Origin: Piscicola geometra
Lineage: Eukaryota; Annelida; Clitellata; Hirudinida; Piscicolidae
Assembly (NCBI GenBank): GCA_943735955.1
Contig: OX030957.1
Location: 6,441,301 to 6,505,300, forward strand
Length of the DNA stretch: 64,000 nucleotides
Direction of reading: 5' to 3'
Part shown: piece after piece, positions 52,001 through 63,300 of the stretch
How the letters are laid out: every line of letters starts with the position of its first letter
Numbering within the stretch: position 1 is the first letter of the stretch
Translations under genes and position numbers: made by a program
The notes under the pieces: generated by a model
What the model was told of the DNA's origin: nothing
Seen by the model: the letters and a program-made list of their open reading frames with translations, nothing else
Database searches by the model: none

Positions 52001-52029
52001 ACAGCATCATCGTGCGCCAAAACTTTCAT
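43073..52029 (-). CDS. Short plakin: spectrin repeats, SH3, plectin-like repeats, 737 aa
   Basis: Predicted cytoskeletal linker. Exons: 52003-52029 (tentative first), 51697-51798, 51223-51294, 50289-50384, 50073-50168, 49597-49734, 49237-49383, 49010-49069, 48723-48814, 48083-48188, 46911-47088, 46694-46761, 46342-46463, 46052-46138, 44874-44947, 44452-44529, 44193-44263, 43839-43995, 43521-43641, 43073-43394; phases agree throughout. The N-terminal two thirds are helical spectrin repeats ([36 protein letters not shown]). An SH3-like insert at about 207-270 ([14 protein letters not shown], then APALILSP) sits as in the plakin domain. From about 490: plectin-like repeats ([59 protein letters not shown]). 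There is no actin-binding domain and no coiled-coil rod. Exon 2 also begins with ATG, so the start may be 51798. Family assignment is from motifs only. Confidence 0.83.
44533..44695. repeat. 37-bp tandem repeat, plakin intron 15
   Basis: Four copies sharing GTTAAATGGCTGTTGTGTGG (+ strand); sense strand CCACACAACAGCCATTTAAC, ending at the acceptor CACACAG of the next exon. Confidence 0.88.
44978..45745. repeat. 22-bp AT-rich satellite, plakin intron 14
   Basis: About 34 nearly identical 22-bp units containing ATACAATAAAAATATGAAT. Degenerate units extend to about 45850. Confidence 0.96.
45862..45905 (+). repeat. Dispersed 42-bp repeat, diverged copy C
   Basis: Shares GACGAATATTATA, ACGTG and GTTAACCCG with copies A (20040) and B (31896), with an altered 3' half. 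Confidence 0.55.
46528..46567 (+). mobile_element. SINE 3' tail fragment
   Basis: AAAAAGTGCTATATAAAG followed by TTATTTGATTGATTGATTG, the same tail form as at 16139-16200. Confidence 0.55.
48198..48350. repeat. (ATGG)n/(GAGTGGAT) tetranucleotide repeat
   Basis: ATGGATGG runs with GAGTGGATG interruptions (+ strand) in plakin intron 9, ending about 10 bp from exon 10. Confidence 0.9.
48566..48731 (-). repeat. 55-bp tandem triplication containing a splice donor
   Basis: Three copies with period 55 bp of a block including the last bases of plakin exon 9 and its donor. AGCCATGAA|GTTAGTGATATT (sense) occurs at 48731, 48676 and, as GTAGGTGATAATC, at 48621. Confidence 0.88.
48826..48945. repeat. 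16-bp repeat ATGCATGGATGCATGA
   Basis: About seven units in plakin intron 8, close to the acceptor of exon 9. The unit is itself nearly palindromic (ATGCAT). Confidence 0.9.
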
Positions 52030-52858
52030 TTTTCAGATGAAATTTAAATCTTCGCAAGTATTCTTTTTCAACGAAGTAAAACGAAAAAACGCGAATAATG
52101 TCTTATATAAATTAATTGATTCGCCGAGTGGAGAGAAATCTCAAGCGGTTGACACTTCACGAGCAGCTACTTCACGACAAAATTAATTTTCAATTTATGA
52201 ATTCCTCGCCCGGCTATAAGTGCAATTAAGACTTGAGCTATTCAATGACTATTGAGTTGGTAGAATCATAATCTGCATTTACTCATTTCAATGGCATTCT
52301 GTATCGATCAATGTATATGTGTGTGTTTTCGTGTGTGCGTTTGTGTGTGCTAGTGTGTGTGTTTATGTGTGTTTGTGTGCATGTGCTGGTGTGTGTGTGT
52401 GTTTATGTGTTTTAAATGTGAGTCTTAGACCCAGACTGCAGAAAAAGTGGCTTAGTTGTCTGGCTTGTTTTCAGTGCATTTTATTTTATTTTGAAGTATT
52501 TTGCTCCAATTTATTAAAATATAATTCAATTATATATTATATATATATGATAGAACTTCAAAAATATAAATATAGTTCATATCTAATTTTTATTTTTATT
52601 TAATCTATTCCAATGTTTAATAATTTCCAAATGTTTTACTTTATTGTATTTTAAAAAAATTATTGTATTAATAATAATAATAATAATATTAATATAAATT
52701 TAAAAAATTATAATAATTTACTATGTTATTCGTTATTATTGTATTGAGTTGATTTCATTTCATAATGATCAACTGAAACCCAAGTAATGTACCCTTCAAA
52801 GGTTTTATACGCACTACATTAACCAACACCTGAATACCTCACATGTTTATATCGAGAA
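52030..52858. other. Plakin upstream region
   Basis: Presumed plakin promoter side. A GTGTGTTT-rich stretch lies at 52317-52420. No coding exon recognised. Confidence 0.5.
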
Positions 52859-53134
52859 ATGATGACTAAATTATTTTATTATTTTTTATCGATAAAAATA
52901 ATAAACGCAAATCTTCCACAAAAATGCATAAATAAACCGAATAGACAAATGCTCTCAGAACAAATCAATCACCACCCTTCACTCAACTTTATAAAAAATT
53001 GCAATCGATGTAACTGTGTTTGTAGCGGAGCGCTTGTTTGCAAAAAATGTTTTTGCTACGTAATTGCAATAGACTCACGGCAATATAACACAATCCATTT
53101 TTGTTTTACGACAAATGGAGATATAAGACAATAA
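52859..53134 (+). CDS. Possible small secreted Cys-rich peptide, 91 aa
   Basis: Single-exon open frame starting at an ATG. It begins with a hydrophobic stretch (MTKLFYYFLSIKIINA) and holds a tight Cys cluster: NCNRCNCVCSGALVCKKCFC. The spacing C-N-x-C-x-C-x3-G-x3-C-x4-C is like the core of pacifastin-type protease inhibitors, though the first Cys is farther upstream than in that family. The surroundings are AT-rich and there is no splice or neighbour support. It may be a chance frame. Confidence 0.25.
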   Translation: MMTKLFYYFLSIKIINANLPQKCINKPNRQMLSEQINHHPSLNFIKNCNRCNCVCSGALVCKKCFCYVIAIDSRQYNTIHFCFTTNGDIRQ

Positions 53135-54285
53135 TTATTGATAAATAAGATTTTAGTTATACGATGGAGGGGAATATGATACATCCCAATTCAAAAAGAA
53201 TGTTTTAGATTGGCCGGAGACCATGTTATAAAACATAGCGACAGAAGACTGCAAGAAAAAATGATGAGATGATGATGATAAAAATGGTGATGATGATGAT
53301 TTTAATGAAAATCAAGTAAAACTATGATGAAGAGAAGGATGATGATGATGATGATGATGATGATGCTACAGAAACGTGGTTCAAATTCATAATGCGAGAT
53401 GCTATCATGGGCGGATATCGTCTTAATTGTCATTCTATTTATATTTTTTTATTAATTTTTGGGAAATACTTTGTGAAAATATTTTCTTAAGATTTAAAAA
53501 TTATTAATGCCTTATCACTTATAATTGTATTTTTTAAATATACAAGTAATAAAGCATTAGTTTTAAATGTTTTTATTTTCAGTATTCGTAATGAGAAAAA
53601 AACTCATTTGTAATTTTTCCGTATCAATCATATATAAATTAATCATCCGATCCGTTTATCTTCATTAGACCCTAATTAACAATTATATTATTCTTAACAA
53701 GAGAATTTTTAAATAATTAATTCTTAAATAAATAAAACATTCTTGCGGGCAATCACTGAGCAAATACGGGCTTTTTGAGCTTAAAGTGTCATTTGGGCGT
53801 TCATCTCTTGAGGAATTCAATGAATTTTATTTTTATTGTCAAAAATATATTTTTTTTATTTTGAAACTGAAATTGTCTTCCAAATGTGAATTTAATGTGA
53901 TTAATCGATCGAAAGGTTACGGTCTATAAAATACAATAACTGCTTGAAATAATGAAAATGCTTAGTGACTAGTTTTTAAATTCAAAATGGTCTAGTACCA
54001 TTTTTGGAGATTCTATGAATATTTAGTATTTAAATGCTGATACTTAACATGGTGCTTAAAATTAGATTAAAGCTGAGAGTTTAAAGTGATAAAAAAAATT
54101 ATTATAAAAAAAGTTAATAAACCATGAAAGTCATAAACCCACAACAAATAGAATAAAACACAACAAAGAATATTTGTAAAAAACACAATAGAGAACCAAC
54201 CTTGAGAGATCACTACTGTTACAGCCTTCAACATTTGGTCGTTCTCTTTTTATAAGGTTTTTTGATACACACATACACACACACA

Positions 54286-54359
<74 letters not shown>

Positions 54360-55269
54360 TAAACACACACACACACACACACAAAAAGAGCATCATCTAA
54401 CCCAAACATTTTAATACAATATTTCTCTGAAGCGTGCACAATTTGTGTTTAGGTGATCAATTTTTAACAGATCAACATCATTTCACCTGCTCACTGCAGG
54501 CAGGCTCCAGCAACACCCGAGAGGGCGTATCGAATAAACCACGGTTGTTTCACCGTCATCTTCCATTCACATCTGCACTTCAATCCTCCACCAATACTCC
54601 TAATGCCACCACTAGTGTGATAAACTGCATAATTACTTTTCAGATGAATTTAATATTACAATATTTTTTTGGGTTTCATAGGAGTAAGAGGATAAAAGCT
54701 TTCGTTGAGAAAGATATTAGATTCCCAAGAAATGAACTGGAAATGAATTAAAGTACATATAGGTATGAATACCTACACTGTAGTCTTGAGTGGCTGAAAA
54801 GAAATATCACGCATACTTCTATTTCACACAAATGAAAAAATTGTTTGTGATATACTTAACCAATTTATAAAGTTGTTTTTGGGAAAATATTCTAATTTCT
54901 TGAACAAAATGAGGCTCTTCAGTGTTTTAAAGCCACTCAAATAAACACTTTAATTCACTTATTTTAAACTATCAAATCTTTTTTTTTTATTATGGCAACT
55001 TTTCACAAAATACTTGACAAACGTCACGCAAACAAATCGAAACATTAAAAGCCGCAAAACCAGAATTAAACATAAGAAAAATAAAATTAATCTAATACAT
55101 AAAAATTATTTGTTTTTGTTAAATATTGAAACAACAGCCTTCTCAAACAACTCATCCAACCAGATAACAACGATTTGCACCTACAAACCCAAACTTTAGT
55201 CAGGCGTGGATGTTTGGTTGCAATCCAATGATTAATTGACTGTTGCAGTCTCAGTGATTAGGCCTAAAG
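53135..55269. other. Spacer upstream of the PH-domain gene
   Basis: AT-rich with a short (ATG)n tract (53336-53365) and a CA array (54272-54384). No coding exon that I trust. Confidence 0.5.
54272..54384. repeat. (CA)n microsatellite, intergenic
   Basis: About 50 CA units with ACATAC interruptions on the + strand. Confidence 0.92.
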
Positions 55270-58200
55270 ATGCTTTTGAAAGTTGGATGGATGCACAAAT
55301 ACAGTGAGTTTAGCTCGATTTCGGCATTGAATTTTTCCATTTTTTTAACTTTAACTAAATTCGAAAAATATGTAAAATTTCATAAAATCACACAATCTTT
55401 CTTTTTAGCAAAAACTCTGTGTGGACTTTACAATTTAAGTATTTTAAAAGTATTTTTTCAATTATACCGACACTTCACCAACACCTCAAACCAACCCATT
55501 TACACCTCATTGACCAAACCAACCAACAAAACAAAACCACCAAACCAAACCAAAACCCAAGGCAAGATTTTGAAGGTCACCTGGTGGAACAACTACTGGT
55601 TCATGCTCAACCAAGTCACCTGCTCTCTCGCCTATTACAAGAGCCCCAAACGGCTGAAGAGGGTTGGCGAATTCCAGCTCACCGGCAACCACATTGTGTG
55701 GGTGGGAGATAGGGTGAGTGGCGTTTCAATTCTTTGTTTCTATTTTTTCATTGCTACTAAAACTTTACGTCTAAAACTTTTATTTGCAATGAAAACCTAA
55801 ATAATTTATTAAATAGAAGCTTGAAACTTAACCATCGATTTATTATCAATAAACTTGAAACATTTATAGTTTGACTTTAAAAATCATGATTCTACTGTTA
55901 AAGTATAACGGAATAGTTCTCCAGATATTGTTGTATTATTGAGAGTAACAACAACTTCTAGTTATAGTTGTACCGTAAAGTTGTAAAGCCTGTACACTTG
56001 AAAGTACACGGCACCACCACTGACTACAGATCGGCAACGTGCGCGTGCCTCCCTGGCTGAGCAGCGAGAACCTCTTGTACATCACCTCGAGCAACAAACG
56101 ACTCATTCTCTGCTGCAACCATGCTTCAGAGGCTGCGTGAGTGGTCGTCGTGATGGCGATTATCGTGATGTGGATTTCTGTCTTGCCTTTTATAGAATTT
56201 TGATCGATTTTTGTTGTTGTTGTTGGCGTTGTTGAGTTGTTATTTTTAATATTATTGGCCGAGTTTAACGTGGATAAGTATTACACAAACGATTCCAAAA
56301 TAGGTTAATTTGAAGTTACTTTCAAGCTTCAAGTCGGCCCCACAAACACCACAACAAACATTGCAAACAGCACCACCGAAACATTACCACCACAACAGGT
56401 CCTGGAAAGAACTCCTCGACACATACAGGCCTGAGTTCTTTCCGCACAGGGAACGTCTCACGGCCAAACTGTTGGAGCAAAACTTGAAGGAGGAGAACCA
56501 GCACCCTCTGATGGAGTTCAGGCACTTCGGCATGGACCGGCAGAACCAAATGAAGGAGTTGTTCAAGCTGCATATCGAAGAGCATGGCTTGAATATGGAC
56601 GATGATAGTGACGACGAAGGAAGAGGAGGAAGAGGTTGGAAGTGTGCGTGTTTCAATGTAACATTGTTGCATGTTGCATTGTTGCATTTTGCGTTGTTGC
56701 ATGTTGCATTGTTGCATGTTGCATTGTTGTATGTTGCATTGATGCATGTTGCATGTTGCATGGATGCATGTTGCATGGATGCATGTTGCATGGATGCATG
56801 TTGCATGTTGCATTGTTGCATGTTGCATTGCTGCATGTTGCATTGTTGCATGTTGCATTGTTGCATGTTGCATTGTTGCATGTTGCATTGTTCCATGTTG
56901 CATTGTTCCATGTTACATTGTTCCATGTTGCATTGTTCCATGTTGCATTGCGTGTAACCATGGAATTCTAGATAGAGGCTATAACAGGTTAGTTCTAGTT
57001 ATCCATGCGTGTAACAAGCTTGTTATGTCGGTTTGCTGCGTTGTTTTATTTTGCCTTTTTGTGACCCTGGGGCTGGGTTATTTCTTGTAATAAGTATCAT
57101 CTGAAGTGTTAACAAAAAATAATTTTGTAATTAGAGTTTTTAGATACACAATGTATATTCACAAGTGTGTGAAATAAGTTTCTGGTTTCTGATCAGACAG
57201 TTGATATTTCTTCTATGTCGTACAGGGCCACCCAGCATCGAAGCGCAAGGGATGGATTACTCCTACAGTTAACTTGCTTTTGAATTTTATAAATATCAAT
57301 TTTAAAAGTTGATATAATTCACTAAATAAAACAATACTTCATTTTTTCCCCTAATTCTAAGAAACTTCCAAGAATCTGTTTCAAATAAATTTATAATTAA
57401 ATGTTATTTTCTCAGACTCTCCAATGAGTTACTTCCAGCCTCAGATGATGACGACGCCACCAATGTCCCCAATGTCACCATACATGTCACCCCAAATGCC
57501 TTGTCAAATGTCACCACAAATGTCACCACAAATGTCATCCCAAATGCCTTGCCAAATGTCACCACAAATGTCACCACAAAATACGTGTCAAATGTCACTA
57601 AAAAATAAATGTCAAATTTCACCCCAAATGATGTCACACCAAATGACACCACTAATGACCCCCCCTCAAACCAGCCCCATGTCAAACATCTGCCAAGCTT
57701 CACCCTGCCAGTCTTATCAAAAAAGTTAGTTTAACTTGAAATATCGTTTATTTAACAAGATTTTAAATCATTGAACATAAGTTTTTCAATTTATTAAATG
57801 CTTTTCAAATGTTAAATTTGCATATTTTTTATTAAAAGATATTTGCATGCCTTCTCAGCAGACCTAGTCCCATGCCCAGTCAAGAGAAAGCAAGACGCGC
57901 CACTAGGCAACGACGAAGTGCTGGCGATGATGGCGAAGCTGTTGCAACTCATGTCGACCGAGGAAAAGTCTTGTGACACCGGTGAAGAAAACTTCCAAAC
58001 ACCCACGTGCTGTTACGATAAAAAGGCCTCCATACAAAATACGACAAGTCTTCGTGGGCTGAATCAATCGAAAGACGTCTTGAGATCAGCGAAAGAAGAA
58101 AGCTCGAAGCAAAATACCACAAGATCTTCAAAGACGGTCAACAAGGCTCTTTCAGCGAAATACAAAGCCAACAAGATGAACGGCATTGATGGAACGAAGA

Positions 58201-58430
58201 GAAGTGAGAGGGAGATGGACGAGGTGTTGAGGTTCGTTCAGTCGTTCCACAGCGGCAAGGACTTGAGCCACATCGACAGCAAGATGTGGGTCAAAGCAGC
58301 CCCCTCAGAGAAACCTTCGCATAACTCTTTGAATGCCAAAAGTGTTGAACACTCAGTGGCCGACTCAACGGGAGATGACTCGACGGGAACCAACGAAGAG
58401 TTGAAAGACATGAGGTATTGGAAAGGATGA
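55270..58430 (+). CDS. PH-domain protein with Met-Ser-Pro-Gln repeats, 483 aa
   Basis: Unrecognised family. Exons: 55270-55303, 55562-55713, 56030-56136, 56399-56634, 57226-57267, 57416-57724, 57859-58430; phases agree. Residues 1-110 read as a pleckstrin homology domain: KVGWMHKYSK, then WWNNYWFML, LAYYKSPK, GEFQLTGNHIVWVGD, LYITSSNKRLILCC, EAASWKELLDTY with the conserved C-terminal helix Trp. This would bind phosphoinositides or proteins at membranes. A charged linker ends in an acidic DDDSDDE patch. Exon 6 codes a repetitive MSPQM/CQMSPQ stretch; exon 7 a Ser/Lys-rich tail without a known domain. The ATG at 55270 sits directly before the PH domain, but an upstream exon cannot be excluded because an acceptor-like GATTAG precedes it. 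Confidence 0.8.
56650..56955. repeat. 15-bp TGTTGCATTGTTGCA-type repeat, PH-gene intron 4
   Basis: TTGCATTG/TTGCATGG units with TTCCATG variants towards the 3' side. Several frames stay open; none is a gene. Confidence 0.93.
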
Positions 58431-58539
58431 TACGAAGTAGATTTTTCGAATAATTTATTCACGCGTCAATTGCTTCTTTCTCGAGCTGTAGAAACTTGAA
58501 AGCATTTTTAAGAGGCCTTGATTAATTAAGTTTAATCAT

Positions 58540-58545
58540 AATAAA
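58540..58545 (+). other. Polyadenylation signal (PH-domain gene)
   Basis: AATAAA 110 bp after the stop. Confidence 0.55.
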
Positions 58546-59901
58546 ATTATAGTCAATAATCTCTAATTATGTGTTATATGAGATGGAATTTGAAAGCTTT
58601 TTGCTATTACAATTCTGACATCAAGAGGGGTATACAGGCTATAAGCTAAAACCTTGGAAATCAATTTTTGACCTATTTATGTTTAATAACTTTCGAGGGC
58701 GTTACAAAATTTGAATACTTATCGGCATGGTATTCACTTATAGTTCAAGTGTCAAGGCATTCTAGATATTAAACTTTTATATAAATCATTAATGATTATT
58801 ACTTATATTTTAATTATTTTCTTCTTAAAGACTCTGAGAAGAAAGGCATGGGAAACAGACAGGAAGTGGTAATGGAATAGAAAGATTGAAAATGAACAAT
58901 GGATCAATTAGAGACAGATTGAAAAGGTTTTGAAATGTTGAATGAAACTTTCTTCAATATTTGAAACTACCTTTGCTGCTTTAGAAAGGGTGTTTCACTG
59001 GAGATTTCCTGTTAGCTTCACCGATCTTGCATCTTCATCATCAAGTTGATACTTAGACGAACAAAAGCGAGGTTGAATAAGTTTTAATTGTTTAGAAATT
59101 CAAAAGTGCAAATGTGTGTATTTCATATAATACGTCATTAGGGTCAATTATAATGGACTAATAGGCAATTAAATCAAGTCGTACAAGTAACGGGCAATAC
59201 AAAATCCATTTGCATTGCTTTAAGTTATTTCAAGTTATTCATTTAATATTCCAGGGGCAATCGGTCTAATTGACCATTACCCTTGCAAAAATTACTACAT
59301 TAAATCGACTCTTAATTGGTAATAAATGCTAATTAAAAATCATCTAATTACATAAATACCGATTGAATCAGCTACAATGATAGCGGCATACTGTGGTGGA
59401 GTGAAACTAAGTGACCACACGTGGTATTTAATTGGTGTTTAAGAGTATCATCAGGAGTGGGGCATAAGGAACTTGAAATAATTAATGAAAATATCATATT
59501 TTTATATTATAGAGAGATTGCTAATCATTATTAAAAATTCTTAATTGGTAGGTAGTAGATTAATTAATTAATTAAACTATTGGTTATTTAAATAGGACTC
59601 AATTACGCAGCGTTCACTCGACAAGGAAATTGAGCAGTAGCACATAATAGTGAGAGCGTTGGGTGTGTTAAATAAACTGGATTAAACGGGTTTTAGTGAA
59701 TAAAAAAAGTAAAAAGAGATAGAAGAAGATATCAGGAAAAGTTTCTAGTGGGTCTTCATCGCTGAATAACCTCGGTATCCACAAAAAAAAAGAATTGTGG
59801 ATGGATAATGGCTGCTTAAGGATGGATGGATGGATGGAGAAGGTAGAAAGTGAAAGAAAAAATGAAAGAATGAGGAGAGGAGAAAGTGAAGATGAGTTGA
59901 A
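58546..59901. other. Convergent spacer, no gene seen
   Basis: 1.35 kb between the PH-domain gene and PPP5C. AT-rich with a short (ATGG)n tract near 59820. Confidence 0.6.
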
Positions 59902-60330
59902 TCAGGAGAGGAGGGAAAGGAGGGAGTTGGCGTAGGCCATTGGTTTGACGTCAGGGTGAGGCTGTGGTGGTTTGAGGGTTGAGTGTTAATAAAAAAAAGT
60001 GGTCTGTTTGAGGTATCAGCACAATAAACGAACCATCAAATATACACCATGTCAACATTAAAACACCTTCATGAACACGCCATATTCCCAAACCAAACAC
60101 CCACCCTTCCCTACCAGCCCTCACAACCTTTCCCTTTCACCAACTCCTATAAAGCAACCACACCCGCCACTGAACACACATCGGCACTTTCCTACCAGCA
60201 CCCCTTCAAAAACACCCATTTCACTCCCCCCCCCCCCCACTGGACTCACCTCAGCAGAGTAGGAAGTGAACCTGGGTGTTAGGTCGTCCCCTTTGAGGTT
60301 GATGAAGGCACCCTTGTTACCCATCGTATC

Positions 60331-60386
<56 letters not shown>

Positions 60387-63300
60387 TGGCTGTTTGTGTG
60401 TGTGTGTTAATGGTGGTGCAAAGTTATGATGCTTCATGTTGTGGTAAAAAGTCTGGACATAATTTAATTTTTCAATTTTTAATCTGTGAAAATACCGTAA
60501 TTAATTATTTGTAATTAATCCGCTTGAATAAAATAGATGAAAAATGGATAGATGAAGAATGGATAGATGAAGAATGGATAGATGGAGAATGGATAAATGG
60601 AGAATGGATAGATGAAGAATGGATAGATGAAGAATGGATAGATGGGGAATGCATAGATGGAGAATGGAGAGATGAAGAATGGATAGATGGGGAATGGAGA
60701 GATGGGGAATGGAGAGATGGGGAATGCATAGATGGAGAATGGAGAGATGGGGAATGCATAGATGGAGAATGGAGAGATGGGGAATGGATAGATGGGGAAT
60801 GGATAGATGGGGAATGGATAGATGGGGAATGCATAGATGGAGAATGGATAGATGGGGAATGGATAGATGGGGAATGGAGAGATGGAGAATGGAGAGATGG
60901 AGAATGGATAGATGGGGAATGGATAGATGGAGAATGGATAGATGGGGAATGGAGAGATGGGGAATGGAGAGATGGGGAATGGATAGATGGGGAATGGATA
61001 GATGGGGAATGGATAGATGGGGAATGCATAGATGGGGAATGGATAGATGGGGAATGGAGAGATGGAGAATGGATAGATGGAGAATGGAGAGATGGGGAAT
61101 GGAGAGATGGGGAATGGAGAGATGGGGAATGGAGAGATGGGGAATGGATAGATGGGGAATGGAGAGATGGGGAATGGATAGATGGGGAATGGAGAGATGG
61201 GGAATGGAGAGATGGGGAATGGATAGATGGGGAATGGAGAGATGGGGAATGGAGAGATGAAGAATGGATAGATGGGGAATGGAGAGATGGGGAATGGAGA
61301 GATGGGGAATGGAGAGATGGGGAATGGAGAGATGGGGAATGGAGAGATGGAGAATGCACAGATGAAGAATGGATAGATGGGGAATGCATAGATGAAGAAT
61401 GCATAGATGGAGAATGGAGAGATGGGGAATGGATAGATGGGGAATGGAGAGATGGGGAATGCATAGATGGAGAATGGAGAGATGGGGAATGGATAGATGG
61501 GGAATGGAGAGATGGAGAATGGATAGATGGAGAATGGAGAGATGGGGAATGGAGAGATGGGGAATGGATAGATGGGGAATGGAGAGATGGGGAATGGATA
61601 GATGGGGAATGGAGAGATGGGGAATGGAGAGATGGGGAATGGATAGATGGGGAATGGAGAGATGGGGAATGGAGAGATGAAGAATGGATAGATGGGGAAT
61701 GGAGAGATGGGGAATGGAGAGATGGGGAATGGAGAGATGGGGAATGGATAGATGGGGAATGGAGAGATGGAGAATGGATAGATGGAGAATGGAGAGATGG
61801 GGAATGCATAGATGGAGAATGGAGAGATGGGGAATGGAGAGATGGGGAATGGAGAGATGGGGAATGGATAGATGGGGAATGGAGAGACGGGGAATGGAGA
61901 GATGGGGAATGGATAGATGGGGAATGGAGAGATGGGGAATGGAGAGATGAAGAATGGATAGATGGGGAATGGAGAGATGGGGAATGGAGAGATGGGGAAT
62001 GGAGAGATGGGGAATGGATAGATGGGGAATGGAGAGATGGAGAATGGATAGATGGAGAATGGAGAGATGGGGAATGCATAGATGGAGAATGGAGAGATGG
62101 GGAATGGAGAGATGGGGAATGGAGAGATGGGGAATGGATAGATGGGGAATGGAGAGACGGGGAATGGAGAGATGGGGAATGGATAGATGGGGAATGGAGA
62201 GATGGGGAATGGAGAGATGAAGAATGGATAGATGGGGAATGGAGAGATGGGGAATGGAGAGATGGGGAATGGAGAGATGGGGAATGGATAGATGGGGAAT
62301 GGAGAGATGGGGAATGGAGAGATGGGGAATGGATAGATGGGGAATGGAGAGACGGGGAATGGAGAGATGAAGAATGGATAGATGGGGAATGCATAGATAA
62401 AGAATGGAGAGATGGGGAATGGAGAGATGGGGAATGGATAGATGGGGAATGGATAGATGGGGAATGGAGAGATGGGGAATGGAGAGATGAAGAATGGATA
62501 GATGGGGAATGGAGAGATGGGGAATGGAGAGATGGGGAATGGAGAGATGGGGAATGCATAGATGAAGAATGGATAGATGGGGAATGGATAGATGAGGAAT
62601 GGATAGATGGGGAATGGAGAGATGAAGAATGGATAGATGGGGAATGGAGAGATGGGGAATGCATAGATGGGGAATGGATAGATGGGGAATGGAGAGATGG
62701 GGAATGGATAGATGGGGAATGGAGAGATGGGGAATGGAGAGATGAAGAATGGATAGATGGGGAATGGAGAGATGGGGAATGGAGAGATGGGGAATGCATA
62801 GATGGGGAATGGATAGATGGGGAATGGATAGATAAAGAATGGATAGATGGGGAATGGAGAGATGGGGAATGGAGAGATGAAGAATGGATAGATGGGGAAT
62901 GGAGAGATGGGGAATGGATAGATGGGGAATGCATAGATGGAGAATGGAGAGATGAAGAATGGATAGATGGGGAATGGAGAGATGGGGAATGGAGAGATGG
63001 GGAATGGAGAGATGGGGAATGGATAGATGGGAAATGGATAGATGGGGAATGGAGAGATGGAGAATGGATAGATGGAGAATGGAGAGATGGGGAATGGAGA
63101 GATGGGGAATGGATAGATGGGGAATGGAGAGATGGAGAATGGATAGATGGAGAATGGAGAGATGGGGAATGGAGAGATGGGGAATGGATAGATGGAGAAT
63201 GGATAGATGGGGAATGGATAGATGGGGAATGGAGAGATGGAGAATGGATAGATGGAGAATGGAGAGATGGGGAATGGAGAGATGGGGAATGGATAGATGG

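Noticed and set aside
54434..54751. 105-codon frame on the plus strand
   Set aside because: Begins with GTG, not ATG, has no recognisable domain and no splice link that keeps phase with the PH-domain gene.
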